Below, one piece after another: positions 17,643 to 26,343 of a stretch of 64,000 nucleotides of DNA. The translations under genes were made by a program, and so were the position numbers. Position 1 is the first letter of the stretch. Each line of letters opens with the position of its first letter. The DNA comes from Shewanella marisflavi (GTDB taxonomy: Bacteria; Pseudomonadota; Gammaproteobacteria; Enterobacterales; Shewanellaceae): positions 310,001 to 374,000 of the forward strand of contig NZ_JAKIKX010000003.1 in NCBI RefSeq assembly GCF_023283925.1, read 5' to 3'. Under the pieces are notes generated by a model that was given only the letters and a program-made list of their open reading frames with translations, ran no database searches and was not told where the DNA came from.

Positions 17643-19460
17643 TTGTCTCAACCACTTGCCGCTGAGGTTACTCAAAGCAGATCCTCAAATACCAAGCGGG
17701 CCGTGCTGCCCTGGATTGGTGGCTTCTTACGCCCTTACCGTCGCCGAGTGGTGGCCGCTATTCTCTTTCTGTTTATCGGGTCCTTGGCCTGGCTGTCACT
17801 GGGACAAGGTGTGCGCCTCATGGTGGATGAGGGGTTTCTTAGGGATAATGGCGATCGCCTAAACGAGATCATCTTGCTGGTGATTGGGATTACGGCGCTG
17901 AGCAGCTCTGCCATCTTCTGCCGTTTCTATCTGATGACTTGGTTGGGGGAGCGGGTCAGCGCCGACATACGGCTTAAGGTTTATAACCATCTGCTTGAGC
18001 TCTCCCCAGGTTTTTACGCCAAATTGCGCACCGGCGAGGTGATTTCGCGCTTTACCGCCGATGCGACCTTGCTGCAATCTGTGGTGGGTTCCAGTCTCTC
18101 TATGGCGCTGCGGGCCAGCGTGACTGTGGTCGGTGGCCTGGTGATGATGGCGATCACTAGCCTTAAGCTTACCGCCTTAGTATTGCTGGCGGTGCCCTTG
18201 GTGCTTGGGCCTATCTTCTTCTTTGGTCGCAAGGTGCGTGAACTGTCGCGCCGCAGTCAGGATAAGGTGGGGGATCTCGGCGCTTATGTGGATGAGTCAT
18301 TGCACGAGATCCACACGGTACAAGCCTATTGCCATGAGGATCGCGACAGGCAACTGTTTGCTGAGCGGGTCGAGGAGGTGATGGCTGCTGCTAAAGGACG
18401 CATCAAGTACCGCGCGATTTTGATCTCTTTGGTGATGTTTCTCAGTATCTTGGCTATTGCCTTGATCACTTGGGTGGGGGCAAAAGATGTGATGGCACAG
18501 GCAATCACCCCGGGTGAATTGTCGGCCTTTATGTTCTACGCCGTGATGGTGGCGGGCGCCGTAGCGACCATCAGTGAAGTGATTGGCGAGATCCAGCGCG
18601 CCGCCGGGGCTACCGAGCGGTTGATCGAGCTGGTGGATACACCCATAGACATTCCTCAAGCGCTTCATCCTAAGTCGCTGCCCGCTAAGGTGCGCGGTGA
18701 GCTCAAGTTAAAACAGGTACGCTTTGCCTATCGGGAGGCCGCTGAGGGTCAGGGAGAGAGTGAACATAATGATGAGGTGATCCGCGGTCTGGACCTGCAT
18801 ATTCGCCCTGGTGAGCGGGTGGCCCTGGTGGGGGCTAGCGGCGCCGGTAAGAGCACCCTGTTTGAACTGCTACAGCGCTTCTATGTGCTGAGCAGCGGTG
18901 TGATTGAACTCGATGGCATCGATATTGCCAGCCTGCGTCCCCAGGAGCTGCGCCAGCAATATGCCTTAGTGCCGCAGGAGTCGGTGATCTTTGCCACTAG
19001 CGTGCTGGAAAATGTGCGTTATGGTCGCCCCGATGCCAGCTTAGATGAGGTGGTTCAGGCCTGTATCGCTGCCCGCGCCGATGAGTTTATTCGCGAGTTT
19101 CGTGATGGTTATCAGACCTATCTAGGTGAGCGCGGCGTGCGTTTATCTGGTGGGCAGAAGCAACGTATCGCCATCGCCAGGGCGATTTTGGCAGACCGTC
19201 CCGTACTACTGCTGGATGAGGCGACCAGTGCCCTGGATGCGGTGAGCGAACAGAAAGTTAAGCAGGCGCTGGATCGTCTGATGCAGGGGCGTACCACCCT
19301 GATTATCGCCCACAGGTTATCGACCGTGCTCAATGCCGATCGCATCTTAGTGATGGAGAAGGGGCAATTGGTGGCCAGTGGCACCCATGGTGAGTTGATG
19401 CAGGGCAATAGCCTGTATCGGGAGTTCGCCAGCTTGCAGCTGCTGACTGAAGAGTCCTAG
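17643..19460 (+). CDS. ABC exporter (fused permease and ATPase, MsbA-like half-transporter)
   Basis: A half-transporter of about 605 residues that probably acts as a homodimer. The membrane domain (residues about 15-310) has six helices. The ATPase domain follows, with Walker A GASGAGKST, signature LSGGQKQR, Walker B VLLLDEATSALD and the H-loop IIAHRLSTV. The TTG at 17643 is chosen as start: AGGAAGG lies five bases upstream, while the in-frame ATG at 17580 sits in the atoE terminator loop. The family exports lipids, drugs or peptides; the substrate is unknown. A hairpin at 19482 follows. Confidence 0.88.
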   Translation: MSQPLAAEVTQSRSSNTKRAVLPWIGGFLRPYRRRVVAAILFLFIGSLAWLSLGQGVRLMVDEGFLRDNGDRLNEIILLVIGITALSSSAIFCRFYLMTWLGERVSADIRLKVYNHLLELSPGFYAKLRTGEVISRFTADATLLQSVVGSSLSMALRASVTVVGGLVMMAITSLKLTALVLLAVPLVLGPIFFFGRKVRELSRRSQDKVGDLGAYVDESLHEIHTVQAYCHEDRDRQLFAERVEEVMAAAKGRIKYRAILISLVMFLSILAIALITWVGAKDVMAQAITPGELSAFMFYAVMVAGAVATISEVIGEIQRAAGATERLIELVDTPIDIPQALHPKSLPAKVRGELKLKQVRFAYREAAEGQGESEHNDEVIRGLDLHIRPGERVALVGASGAGKSTLFELLQRFYVLSSGVIELDGIDIASLRPQELRQQYALVPQESVIFATSVLENVRYGRPDASLDEVVQACIAARADEFIREFRDGYQTYLGERGVRLSGGQKQRIAIARAILADRPVLLLDEATSALDAVSEQKVKQALDRLMQGRTTLIIAHRLSTVLNADRILVMEKGQLVASGTHGELMQGNSLYREFASLQLLTEES

Positions 19461-19481
19461 CGGACAGGGGCTGATAGATTT

Positions 19482-19508
19482 AAGGGCAAACAGCAGGTGT
19501 TTGCCCTT
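19482..19508. terminator. Terminator between convergent genes
   Basis: Stem AAGGGCAAAC / GTTTGCCCTT between the ABC exporter and the DUF4382 lipoprotein gene. T-runs on either side are short, so strength is moderate. Confidence 0.6.
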
Positions 19509-19525
19509 ATCTGCTAGCCTATGAA

Positions 19526-20509
19526 TTAGCCTCTGTGGCCGCCGTGGCCGCGACCACACTGATGGCGGGTTTCTCTGCCACCATCTTCAACGGTGATCTC
19601 TCCGCCATCCTCAAACAGGCTAAATGCGCCTTGAGTCATATCGTTTTGGGCTGGATCATCCAGGTGTCCCAGGCAGGTATATCCCACCCTGTAGCTTCCC
19701 GAAGGCAGATATCCCATGGCAAAGAACCAGTTGCCATTGATGTCTTGGCGTACGGGTGAGATGGCTACTGGCGAGAAGAGACCATCGCTGCGGTCCTGAA
19801 CTATGTCACCCATCTGCGAGATGTTAGTCACTTCATTGGAGTAGAGGTATGCCATGTGGTAGAACTGACCGCCCTCGGGTGCGTTATCGGCGTTTTGGGT
19901 CTCGCAGTCTGCAATCCATTGAGAGTCCATCTCACCGAACAGATGGCCCATGGTTTCATTGTCTATAGAATAGACGCCGTGATGGTTGAGCTGATATTGG
20001 CCGTCGGAGAAGTGCATCGACTGGTAGAGATCAATCTCCATCGTCAGGTTAAGGTGCTGATGTTCACCTAGGGTAAAGTTCGCCATAGGAAGGCGGCCAT
20101 TTTCTATCATCAAGGGGTGTAAGCCCTGACCGTTCTCAATGGCGCAGCCTTGTGCCTGATCGCCGTTGACTAAGGTGAAATGCACATCATGATATTGGCC
20201 TGCAGGAAGTTCGAGGCCATCGATCACTTTGTGGCTCTCTTTACCTTGGTAATCGAGCAGATTAAACCTATGTTGAGCCATATCCCGGCTATGTACTTGG
20301 CCATGAGCATCGGTCATCACCAATTTGTCGAGCACCAACTCGACCCGGCTGACCTGACTCATGGGGGCATCTGAAATGGCAATACTTACACTGCCGGTGC
20401 TAACAACTTGTTCTGGTGGGGTGTTATCGTCTGAGCCGCCGCAGCCCGCTAACATAAATCCAGAAAGAGCAAAGGGTATGAGGGTAAGGGGTAGAGTAAA
20501 GGATCGCAT
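19526..20509 (-). CDS. DUF4382 domain lipoprotein
   Basis: A predicted lipoprotein of about 327 residues: a short signal ends in the lipobox LAGC, followed by GGSDDN. The DUF4382 domain (about residues 35-190) begins GSVSIAISDAPMSQVSRVEL and contains LDKLVMTD and LELPAGQYHDVHF; the family is a beta-rich extracytoplasmic domain of unknown role. The C-terminus is unusual: HQCGRGHGGHRG, a His/Gly/Cys tail that could bind metal. Start 20509 is preferred to 20554 because AAGGTG precedes it. Confidence 0.85.
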   Translation of the reverse strand: MRSFTLPLTLIPFALSGFMLAGCGGSDDNTPPEQVVSTGSVSIAISDAPMSQVSRVELVLDKLVMTDAHGQVHSRDMAQHRFNLLDYQGKESHKVIDGLELPAGQYHDVHFTLVNGDQAQGCAIENGQGLHPLMIENGRLPMANFTLGEHQHLNLTMEIDLYQSMHFSDGQYQLNHHGVYSIDNETMGHLFGEMDSQWIADCETQNADNAPEGGQFYHMAYLYSNEVTNISQMGDIVQDRSDGLFSPVAISPVRQDINGNWFFAMGYLPSGSYRVGYTCLGHLDDPAQNDMTQGAFSLFEDGGEITVEDGGRETRHQCGRGHGGHRG

Positions 20510-20764
20510 CTGGGGTACACCTTTTAATGAGTTTTTTCTAATGGTATTACTCATTCTAAGGGCGCCTTAGTTAAAGAATAGTGATTTGTTGGTTAAAATT
20601 TATACTTTGTGAGCGGGCTAACGCTTAGGGAGAACAAGAGTTGAAGGCCCAATAAAAGTGCGATAGGAAAGCAATTTAGCCCCTAGTGAACCTTAGGGAA
20701 AATCGCTGCGTATTGCTTTAAAGATATGATTTTTCTAGCACACCTCAATAATTGGAGTATCCAA

Positions 20765-21280
20765 ATGAAATGGCCGTTAACCCTGAGCTTGGTTTGTCTG
20801 TTAACTTTTTTGAGTGGCTGTACTAGCGCGCCCAAGGGCATAGCGCCGATTGAGGGATTTGAACTCTCAAGATATCTGGGCACCTGGCATGAGATTGCCC
20901 GTTTAGATCATGGTTTTGAGCGCGGTCTCAGCCAGGTGAGTGCAGAATACCGACTGCGTGATGATGGTGGTGTCAGTGTGATCAACCGTGGCTACTCGGC
21001 GGCGGATAAAAGCTGGAAAGTTGCCGAAGGCAAGGCCTACTTTGTCGAGAGTTCAGATATTGGTCATCTTAAGGTCTCCTTCTTCGGCCCCTTTTATGGT
21101 GCCTATGTGATCTACCGGTTAGACAGCGATTACCAATACGCTTTTGTGACCAGCTACAACCGAGATTACCTCTGGTTGCTGGCGCGCAGTCCAGAGATAG
21201 ATGAGAGCTTAAAGCAGGATTTTATTAATCAGGCCAAGGCGCTGGGCTTTGATACCCAAGCGCTTATCTGGCCGGGATGA
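20765..21280 (+). CDS. blc: Bacterial lipocalin lipoprotein (Blc-like)
   Basis: A 171-residue outer-membrane lipocalin. Its signal peptide ends in the lipobox LSGCTSAP. The mature protein has the lipocalin GxW motif (SRYLGTWHEIARLDHGFERG, then LSQVSAEYRLRDDG) and ends with the family's YLWLLARSPEID and GFDTQALIW segments. It probably carries or stores fatty acids or lysophospholipids at the outer membrane under membrane stress. Start 20765 was chosen from the signal peptide and a TTGGAG upstream. Confidence 0.92.
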   Translation: MKWPLTLSLVCLLTFLSGCTSAPKGIAPIEGFELSRYLGTWHEIARLDHGFERGLSQVSAEYRLRDDGGVSVINRGYSAADKSWKVAEGKAYFVESSDIGHLKVSFFGPFYGAYVIYRLDSDYQYAFVTSYNRDYLWLLARSPEIDESLKQDFINQAKALGFDTQALIWPG

Positions 21281-21334
21281 GCAAAGGTAAGGTCAGCGCC
21301 GGGCGTTGAGAGACCCCCCGGCGTGATGCGTGGC

Positions 21335-22930
21335 CTATTGTCTTAGCTCTCTGCGTAGTATTTTGCCCACGGTCGATTTAGGTAAGGCGGTCATAAATTC
21401 GAAAATCTTCGGCACCTTGTAACCCGCCAATTGCTCGCGGCAATGCGCTAGCAGCGCCTCTTGGGTCATCTGGTGATCAGATTTAGGATCTCTCAGCACG
21501 ATGGCGGCCTTAACGGCCTCGCCGCTGCGGCTATCTTCGACGCCAATGACAGCACATTCCAGTACGCTCTCATGGGCTGACAGCACATCTTCCACCTCGT
21601 TAGGGTAGACGTTAAAGCCGGAGACATTGATCATATCTTTCATGCGATCCACTATCTTATGCATCCCATTATCAGTAGCCAGGGCAATATCTCCAGTCTT
21701 GAAGAAGCCATCCTGAGTCATCACCTTGGCGGTCTCGTCCGGCTTCTGCCAGTAGCCGCTCATCACCTGCGGACCTTTGACTGCTAGCTCACCGACCTCT
21801 CCGTGGGGGACCTCTTGTTCATTGGCGTCAATGATCTTCACCTGAGTGTCAATCACGGGGCGGCCTATGGTGCCAAGACACTCAAGGCCGGGGGCGTTGA
21901 GCGAGACCACGGGGGAGGTTTCTGACAAACCATAGCCTTCGGAGATGGCGCAGCCTGTAGTGGTTTGCCATATGGATGCTGCTGCCTGGGTCAGTGCTGT
22001 GCCGCCGGAGATAGTGATCTTAAGGTGGCTGAAATCCAGTCCTTGAAAGGCCTTTTGATGGCACAGGCCGACAAACAGGGTGTTGAGTCCGGCGAATCCG
22101 GTAAACGCATGCTGTGACATGGTCTGGATCAAAGCGCTGATGTCTCTCGGATTTGGGATGAGTACGCTACAGCCGCCCTGTTCAAAGTAGACAAAATTCA
22201 CCATAAAGGCATAGATATGATAGATGGGCAATGGTGCGATAAAGATCTCTTCGCCCTCGACAAACTTACTGGACAGGCGTGATTGTACCTGCAGCATATT
22301 GGCCAGCAGGTTGCTGTGGCTCAGCATAGCGCCTTTCGACAGGCCTGTGGTGCCACCTGTGTATTGCAGCGCCGCCAGGCTCTCTTGCGCCACCTTAACT
22401 TGGCGATAATCAGATTGGCTGCCCAGGGTTAACACCTGCTCAAAACTCACGGGGGCCAACGGGCTGTCGACAAGGGGCTGAGGCGCGATTAGATCGAGGG
22501 CATGGGTGGCGATAAGGGTCTCAATTTGGGTGGCTGGGATCACCTGTTCCAGTGTCGGTAGCAGATCGCTAAGCACCACCAAGGCCTTTGCCCCAGAATC
22601 ATTGTATTGATGGATCAACTCCCTTTGGGTATAGAGGGGGTTAGTGTTGACCAATACCATTCCGGCTCTTAGCGCCCCATAGGCGGCGATAACAAATTGG
22701 GTAATGTTGGGCAGCTGAATGGCAATTTTGTCGCCGGCCTTTAGCTGGGTATGTTGTTGCAGGTAGGCGGCGAAGTAGCGGGAGTCGCGTTCTATATCGG
22801 CAAAGCTGCTGGCTTTACCCAGACTGACATAGGCTGTCTTATCGCCAAAGCGCTTAGCAGCGGTTTCGATCAGATCGATCAGTGAGACATATTTGTCCAG
22901 ATCGACATGGGTATACGAATCATAATCCAT
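21335..22930 (-). CDS. Long-chain acyl-CoA ligase, FadD-like
   Basis: A 531-residue AMP-forming ligase that activates fatty acids to acyl-CoA at the inner membrane. The phosphate-binding loop is YTGGTTGLSKGAML, the adenine region EGYGLSETSPVVS, the hinge aspartate lies in YWQKPDETAKVMTQDGFFKTGDIA-type sequence, and the catalytic Lys is in LPKSTVGKILRRELR at the C-terminus. Similarity is to FadD and medium/long-chain ligases. Two palindromes of the PsrA type precede it, which fits control by fatty acids. Confidence 0.88.
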   Translation of the reverse strand: MDYDSYTHVDLDKYVSLIDLIETAAKRFGDKTAYVSLGKASSFADIERDSRYFAAYLQQHTQLKAGDKIAIQLPNITQFVIAAYGALRAGMVLVNTNPLYTQRELIHQYNDSGAKALVVLSDLLPTLEQVIPATQIETLIATHALDLIAPQPLVDSPLAPVSFEQVLTLGSQSDYRQVKVAQESLAALQYTGGTTGLSKGAMLSHSNLLANMLQVQSRLSSKFVEGEEIFIAPLPIYHIYAFMVNFVYFEQGGCSVLIPNPRDISALIQTMSQHAFTGFAGLNTLFVGLCHQKAFQGLDFSHLKITISGGTALTQAAASIWQTTTGCAISEGYGLSETSPVVSLNAPGLECLGTIGRPVIDTQVKIIDANEQEVPHGEVGELAVKGPQVMSGYWQKPDETAKVMTQDGFFKTGDIALATDNGMHKIVDRMKDMINVSGFNVYPNEVEDVLSAHESVLECAVIGVEDSRSGEAVKAAIVLRDPKSDHQMTQEALLAHCREQLAGYKVPKIFEFMTALPKSTVGKILRRELRQ

Positions 22931-22980
22931 GGACGCTTCTCCTTTGATTATTATTGTCAGCGTTATCGTAGAGTCTCAAT

Positions 22981-22994
22981 CAAACAAGTGTTTA
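22981..22994. promoter_or_regulatory. Putative PsrA-type operator 1
   Basis: CAAACAAGTGTTTA, an AAAC-N4-GTTT palindrome about 50 bases before the acyl-CoA ligase start. It resembles the (G/C)AAAC-N2-4-GTTT(G/C) site of PsrA, a TetR regulator of fatty-acid catabolism. Confidence 0.45.
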
Positions 22995-23040
22995 GACTGT
23001 GCTAAAAATTCGCCTAGGTCAACCATAACCGGAAGAAAAT

Positions 23041-23054
23041 AAAACGCTTGTTTA
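23041..23054. promoter_or_regulatory. Putative PsrA-type operator 2
   Basis: AAAACGCTTGTTTA, a second AAAC-N4-GTTT palindrome 60 bases from the first. Two similar sites spaced by nearly six helical turns support a real operator pair. Confidence 0.45.
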
Positions 23055-23221
23055 ACTAATATCTTGCTGAATAAAAAGTGATTTTCTTATTGCGGAGTGT
23101 TTGTCTGGTCTGACCATACGGTAAGGCAGATGGGGAAGTATAGGCGCTAAAACATAAGTGGAGAGGCATACTCGCTTAGGGCTGCATACCCAGGTGTTAA
23201 CCTTTTCATCGCCTTAGGAGT

Positions 23222-23262
23222 GTAACGGCCCCGGCTGAGGGGAAGCGCGTTTGGGCCGTTAC
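23222..23262. terminator. Hairpin after ccoG
   Basis: Perfect 10-base arms GTAACGGCCC / GGGCCGTTAC with a 21-base loop, just past the ccoG stop. No T-run follows on the minus strand, so it may stabilise the 3' end rather than terminate. The rest of the 22931-23275 gap shows only the two palindromes listed. Confidence 0.4.
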
Positions 23263-23275
23263 CTACTTGGTCTTG

Positions 23276-24718
23276 TTAGAAGGGACTCAGACTGAAGAAA
23301 GGACTCGATTGAGAGACCTTATCCTTGGGACTACTCAGGTTGGTGACGGTAAAGTCGATAGTCTGCTTTTGCAGTTTAGTGCCTATGAAATCAGGCTGTT
23401 TTTGCTCGTACACTGTCACCGGATAACTCAGTTGCTCACCCGCCTTGATCAACACCTTTTGCGCAGTTTCTTTGGCGATGCTGTGGTGGTCAGTGCCAGT
23501 TAGGGCAATAAGATAATGGTGATCCTCCTGGGTCTTGTTGCGGATCTTCAGCGTATAGCTGTTTTCTATGCGACCATTGCCCACCTCTCGATATAGGCTC
23601 TGACGGTCGCGTATCACATTGAGATCTATGCTTTGATGGCGATAGAGATCCAGCGCAAACACACTCAGCATAATCAGCACCGCCACTCCATAGCCGACAA
23701 ATTTAAAGGAGGAGAAGCGTTTCACCTGCTTGCCCTGTAACTCATTTTCGCTGGCATAGCGGATCAATCCCTTGGCATAGCCAAATTTGTCCATGGTTTG
23801 ATCGCAGGCATCGACACAGGCACCGCAGTTGATGCACTCATATTGCAGTCCGTTTCGAATATCTATGCCTGTGGGGCAGACATCGACACACAGATTGCAA
23901 TCGACGCAGTCGCCAAGGTCGGTGGCCTGTTTACGTTTTCTCGGGCCGCGTGACTCACCTCGGGCAGCATCATAGGAGACCGTCAGTGTGTTGGCGTCGA
24001 ACATGGCAGACTGAAAGCGGGCGTAGGGGCAGCAGTGCAGACACATCTGCTCGCGCATCCATCCTGCGTTGAGGTAGGTGCATAGCGCAAAGAACCAGAC
24101 CCAGGCGCTCACCCAGAAGCTGCCGCTGAGGGTAAAAATCTGTACATAGAGTTCGTTCGCCGGGATGAAGTAGGCGATAAAACCACAACCTGTGATCAGC
24201 GCCGCCAGTCCCCAGGCGAGGTGCTTGGCGGTGCGTTTGAGGAGCTTCTCTAGGTGCCAGGGCGCCTTGTCCAGGGCGTGACGCTTGTTGCTGTTGCCTT
24301 CAATCTGCCGCTCTATCCAGACGAAGGCAAAACTCCAACTGGTCTGTGGGCAGAGGTAGCCGCACCAGACACGCCCCCAGAACACGGTGACGAAGAAGAG
24401 GGCGAAGGCGGCGATGATAAACATCCAGGCCAGCAGGGTAAAATCCTGCGGCCATAGGGTTAGGCTAAAGAAGTGAAACTCCTGGCGCTCGACATCCAAA
24501 AGGATCGCCTGGCGTCCTTGATAGGGGATAAAGGGGAGTAGGAAGAAAAAGAGGATAAGCAGGCTGTTAAGGCCGGTGCGGAGGCGTTGATAGCGACCCT
24601 TTTGCTCTTTGATGTGGATTTTTCCTGGCTTGGCGGGTAGGTTAACGACCGGGATTGCAGTGCCCTGTTTGGCCTGAGGCGAGGCGAGGGCGGCGTTACG
24701 GCTAAGATCTTGACTCAT
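23276..24718 (-). CDS. ccoG: CcoG/FixG cytochrome oxidase accessory ferredoxin-type protein
   Basis: A 480-residue inner-membrane iron-sulfur protein needed for copper supply to cbb3-type cytochrome oxidase; CcoG has been shown elsewhere to act as a Cu(II) reductase. Visible are membrane helices near residues 48, 90, 165 and 200, the CGYLCPQ motif, CLHCCPYARFQ, two ferredoxin clusters CVDCNLCVDVCP and CINCGACVDACD, another helix near 340, and a C-terminal beta domain. It is unusual here in standing apart from any ccoNOPQ or ccoIS genes, next to a sigma-54 activator. Confidence 0.93.
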   Translation of the reverse strand: MSQDLSRNAALASPQAKQGTAIPVVNLPAKPGKIHIKEQKGRYQRLRTGLNSLLILFFFLLPFIPYQGRQAILLDVERQEFHFFSLTLWPQDFTLLAWMFIIAAFALFFVTVFWGRVWCGYLCPQTSWSFAFVWIERQIEGNSNKRHALDKAPWHLEKLLKRTAKHLAWGLAALITGCGFIAYFIPANELYVQIFTLSGSFWVSAWVWFFALCTYLNAGWMREQMCLHCCPYARFQSAMFDANTLTVSYDAARGESRGPRKRKQATDLGDCVDCNLCVDVCPTGIDIRNGLQYECINCGACVDACDQTMDKFGYAKGLIRYASENELQGKQVKRFSSFKFVGYGVAVLIMLSVFALDLYRHQSIDLNVIRDRQSLYREVGNGRIENSYTLKIRNKTQEDHHYLIALTGTDHHSIAKETAQKVLIKAGEQLSYPVTVYEQKQPDFIGTKLQKQTIDFTVTNLSSPKDKVSQSSPFFSLSPF

Positions 24719-24759
24719 TGAATTTCCAAACTCTTGCTTAAGGGATTACCCGGAGCTAA

Positions 24760-24775
24760 TGCAAGGAGGAAACCA
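24760..24775 (-). promoter_or_regulatory. Putative sigma-54 promoter of ccoG
   Basis: On the minus strand TGGTTTCCTCCTTGCA matches the sigma-54 -24/-12 layout TGGCAC-N5-TTGCA: the invariant GG and GC pairs have the exact spacing and the -12 box is perfect. The ccoG start codon lies about 42 bases downstream of the -12 end, leaving a short leader. Confidence 0.65.
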
Positions 24776-24839
24776 AGTTTTTATACTATGTAATGCATTG
24801 AAAAATATCGGTTTAATTTTTTAGTTGGTAGTAGGTGTT

Positions 24840-24871
24840 AGCGATATATCGTGCTTTGGCGATATATCGCT
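24840..24871. promoter_or_regulatory. Paired palindromes, putative enhancer sites for the sigma-54 activator
   Basis: Two copies of the palindrome CGATATATCG (24842-24851 and 24860-24869) are arranged as a larger perfect inverted repeat with 12-base arms AGCGATATATCG / CGATATATCGCT and an 8-base spacer. They lie about 65-110 bases upstream of the ccoG -24 element, where an activator such as the adjacent gene product would bind. Confidence 0.65.
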
Positions 24872-24894
24872 AATTTACAGATTGTGTGGCGCTA

Positions 24895-26343
24895 TTATCC
24901 CGGGCGCTTTATTCCGAGTTTTTGCATGCGGGATCTTAGGGTGCTGGCGGGCAGGCCAAGAACATTAGCGGCGCCATTGGGCCCGGAGATCCGCCAGTTG
25001 AGGCGTTTTAAGGTGCGGCGAATGTGGGCGGCCTCAACCTGCTGAAGGCTTTGAAATTCTCCCTTATCCTCGGGCGCAGGTTCGGCCTGCAGTGCGGGGA
25101 TCTGCAAAATCTGTCCGTGGCAGAGTATGCTTTGACGTTCGATCACATTTTGCAGCTCTCGTACGTTGCCGGGCCAGTGATAAGCCATTAGGTGTTGCAG
25201 CCCTTGCTTACTGACCCCCTTTATCTTCTTACCTAACTTAAGATTCAGATTGGATACAATATCTTTGATTAATAAAGGGATATCTTCGAGTCGCTCGCGA
25301 AGCGGCGGTACATGCAGCGGAAATACATTGAGACGATAGTAGAGATCCATGCGAAACAATCCCTGTTCGACGCGTTTAAGCAAGTCGTGATGGGTCGCTG
25401 TCACCAGGCGGATATCGACCTTGATGGGAGTGCTGCTGCCCACGCGTTCAAACTCCTGCTCCTGGATCACCCTAAGCAGCTTAGACTGCGCCTCGAGGGA
25501 GAGTTCGGCCACTTCATCAAGAAACAGTGTGCCTCGATGCGCCAGTTCGAAGCGGCCTTTGCGGCGGCTGGTGGCCCCGGTAAAGGCACCTTTTTCATGG
25601 CCAAACAGCTCACTCTCAAGCAGTGTTGGCGAGAATGCGGCGCAGTTGACACTGACCAAGGGCTGATGGCTGCGATCGCTCAGCGCGTGTATGTTGCGGG
25701 CAACCAGTTCTTTACCCGTACCGTTTTCACCGTTGATCAGTACCGTACTATTGGTGTTGGCCACTAACTTGATCTGATCGATAAGTGACTGTATTGCCTC
25801 ACTCTCACCCGATATATTGACCTCTTGCCTGTGGCTGGCCAGCTCGGTCAGCAGATAATCATTTTCGTTAGCCAGCTTCTCCGATAGCGCCTGCACCTGT
25901 TTCAGCGCTTCTCTGAGCGAGGCTTCGGTCTGTTTCTGAATGCTAATGTCACGAAATATCGCGACCACGCCTATTAGACGGTCCTGTTTGTACACTGGGG
26001 TAGAGGTGTAATGTACTGGAAAGCTGCTGCCATCCTTGCGCCAGAAGAGATCATGGCTGATCTCCCGTGCGATGCCATCGTGCAGCGTGTTGTAGATGGG
26101 GCACTCTTCCTGGGGATAGGGGCTGCCGTCGGCATGACTATGGTGGTGACAGTCGTGGATATTTTTACCCAGTAGCTCCTCTGCTTTCCAGCCTGTCATC
26201 CGCTCCGCTGCTGGGTTGATAAACACCGCATTGCCTTCGAGATCGAAACCGTATATCCCTTCTCCTACGGCGTTCAGTAGCAGTTTATTCTCAGGTAAAA
26301 AGTCCACATGGGCATCGGCTACCCCTTGGTGCTTACAACTCAT
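24895..26343 (-). CDS. Sigma-54-dependent activator with Cys/His-rich PAS domain
   Basis: A 482-residue enhancer-binding protein. Residues about 15-125 are a PAS domain carrying DCHHHSHADGSPYPQEECP, with Cys65, His66-68, His70 and Cys81, which looks like a metal or haem site. A coiled linker leads to the AAA+ domain (about 160-390): Walker A GENGTGKE, the sigma-54 contact GAFTGA and Walker B LFLDE. The Fis-type HTH at the C-terminus contains VLGLPASTLRSRMQKLG. ATG 26343 has GGAG eight bases upstream. The neighbouring ccoG has a matching promoter and sites. The signal sensed is unknown. Confidence 0.9.
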   Translation of the reverse strand: MSCKHQGVADAHVDFLPENKLLLNAVGEGIYGFDLEGNAVFINPAAERMTGWKAEELLGKNIHDCHHHSHADGSPYPQEECPIYNTLHDGIAREISHDLFWRKDGSSFPVHYTSTPVYKQDRLIGVVAIFRDISIQKQTEASLREALKQVQALSEKLANENDYLLTELASHRQEVNISGESEAIQSLIDQIKLVANTNSTVLINGENGTGKELVARNIHALSDRSHQPLVSVNCAAFSPTLLESELFGHEKGAFTGATSRRKGRFELAHRGTLFLDEVAELSLEAQSKLLRVIQEQEFERVGSSTPIKVDIRLVTATHHDLLKRVEQGLFRMDLYYRLNVFPLHVPPLRERLEDIPLLIKDIVSNLNLKLGKKIKGVSKQGLQHLMAYHWPGNVRELQNVIERQSILCHGQILQIPALQAEPAPEDKGEFQSLQQVEAAHIRRTLKRLNWRISGPNGAANVLGLPASTLRSRMQKLGIKRPG

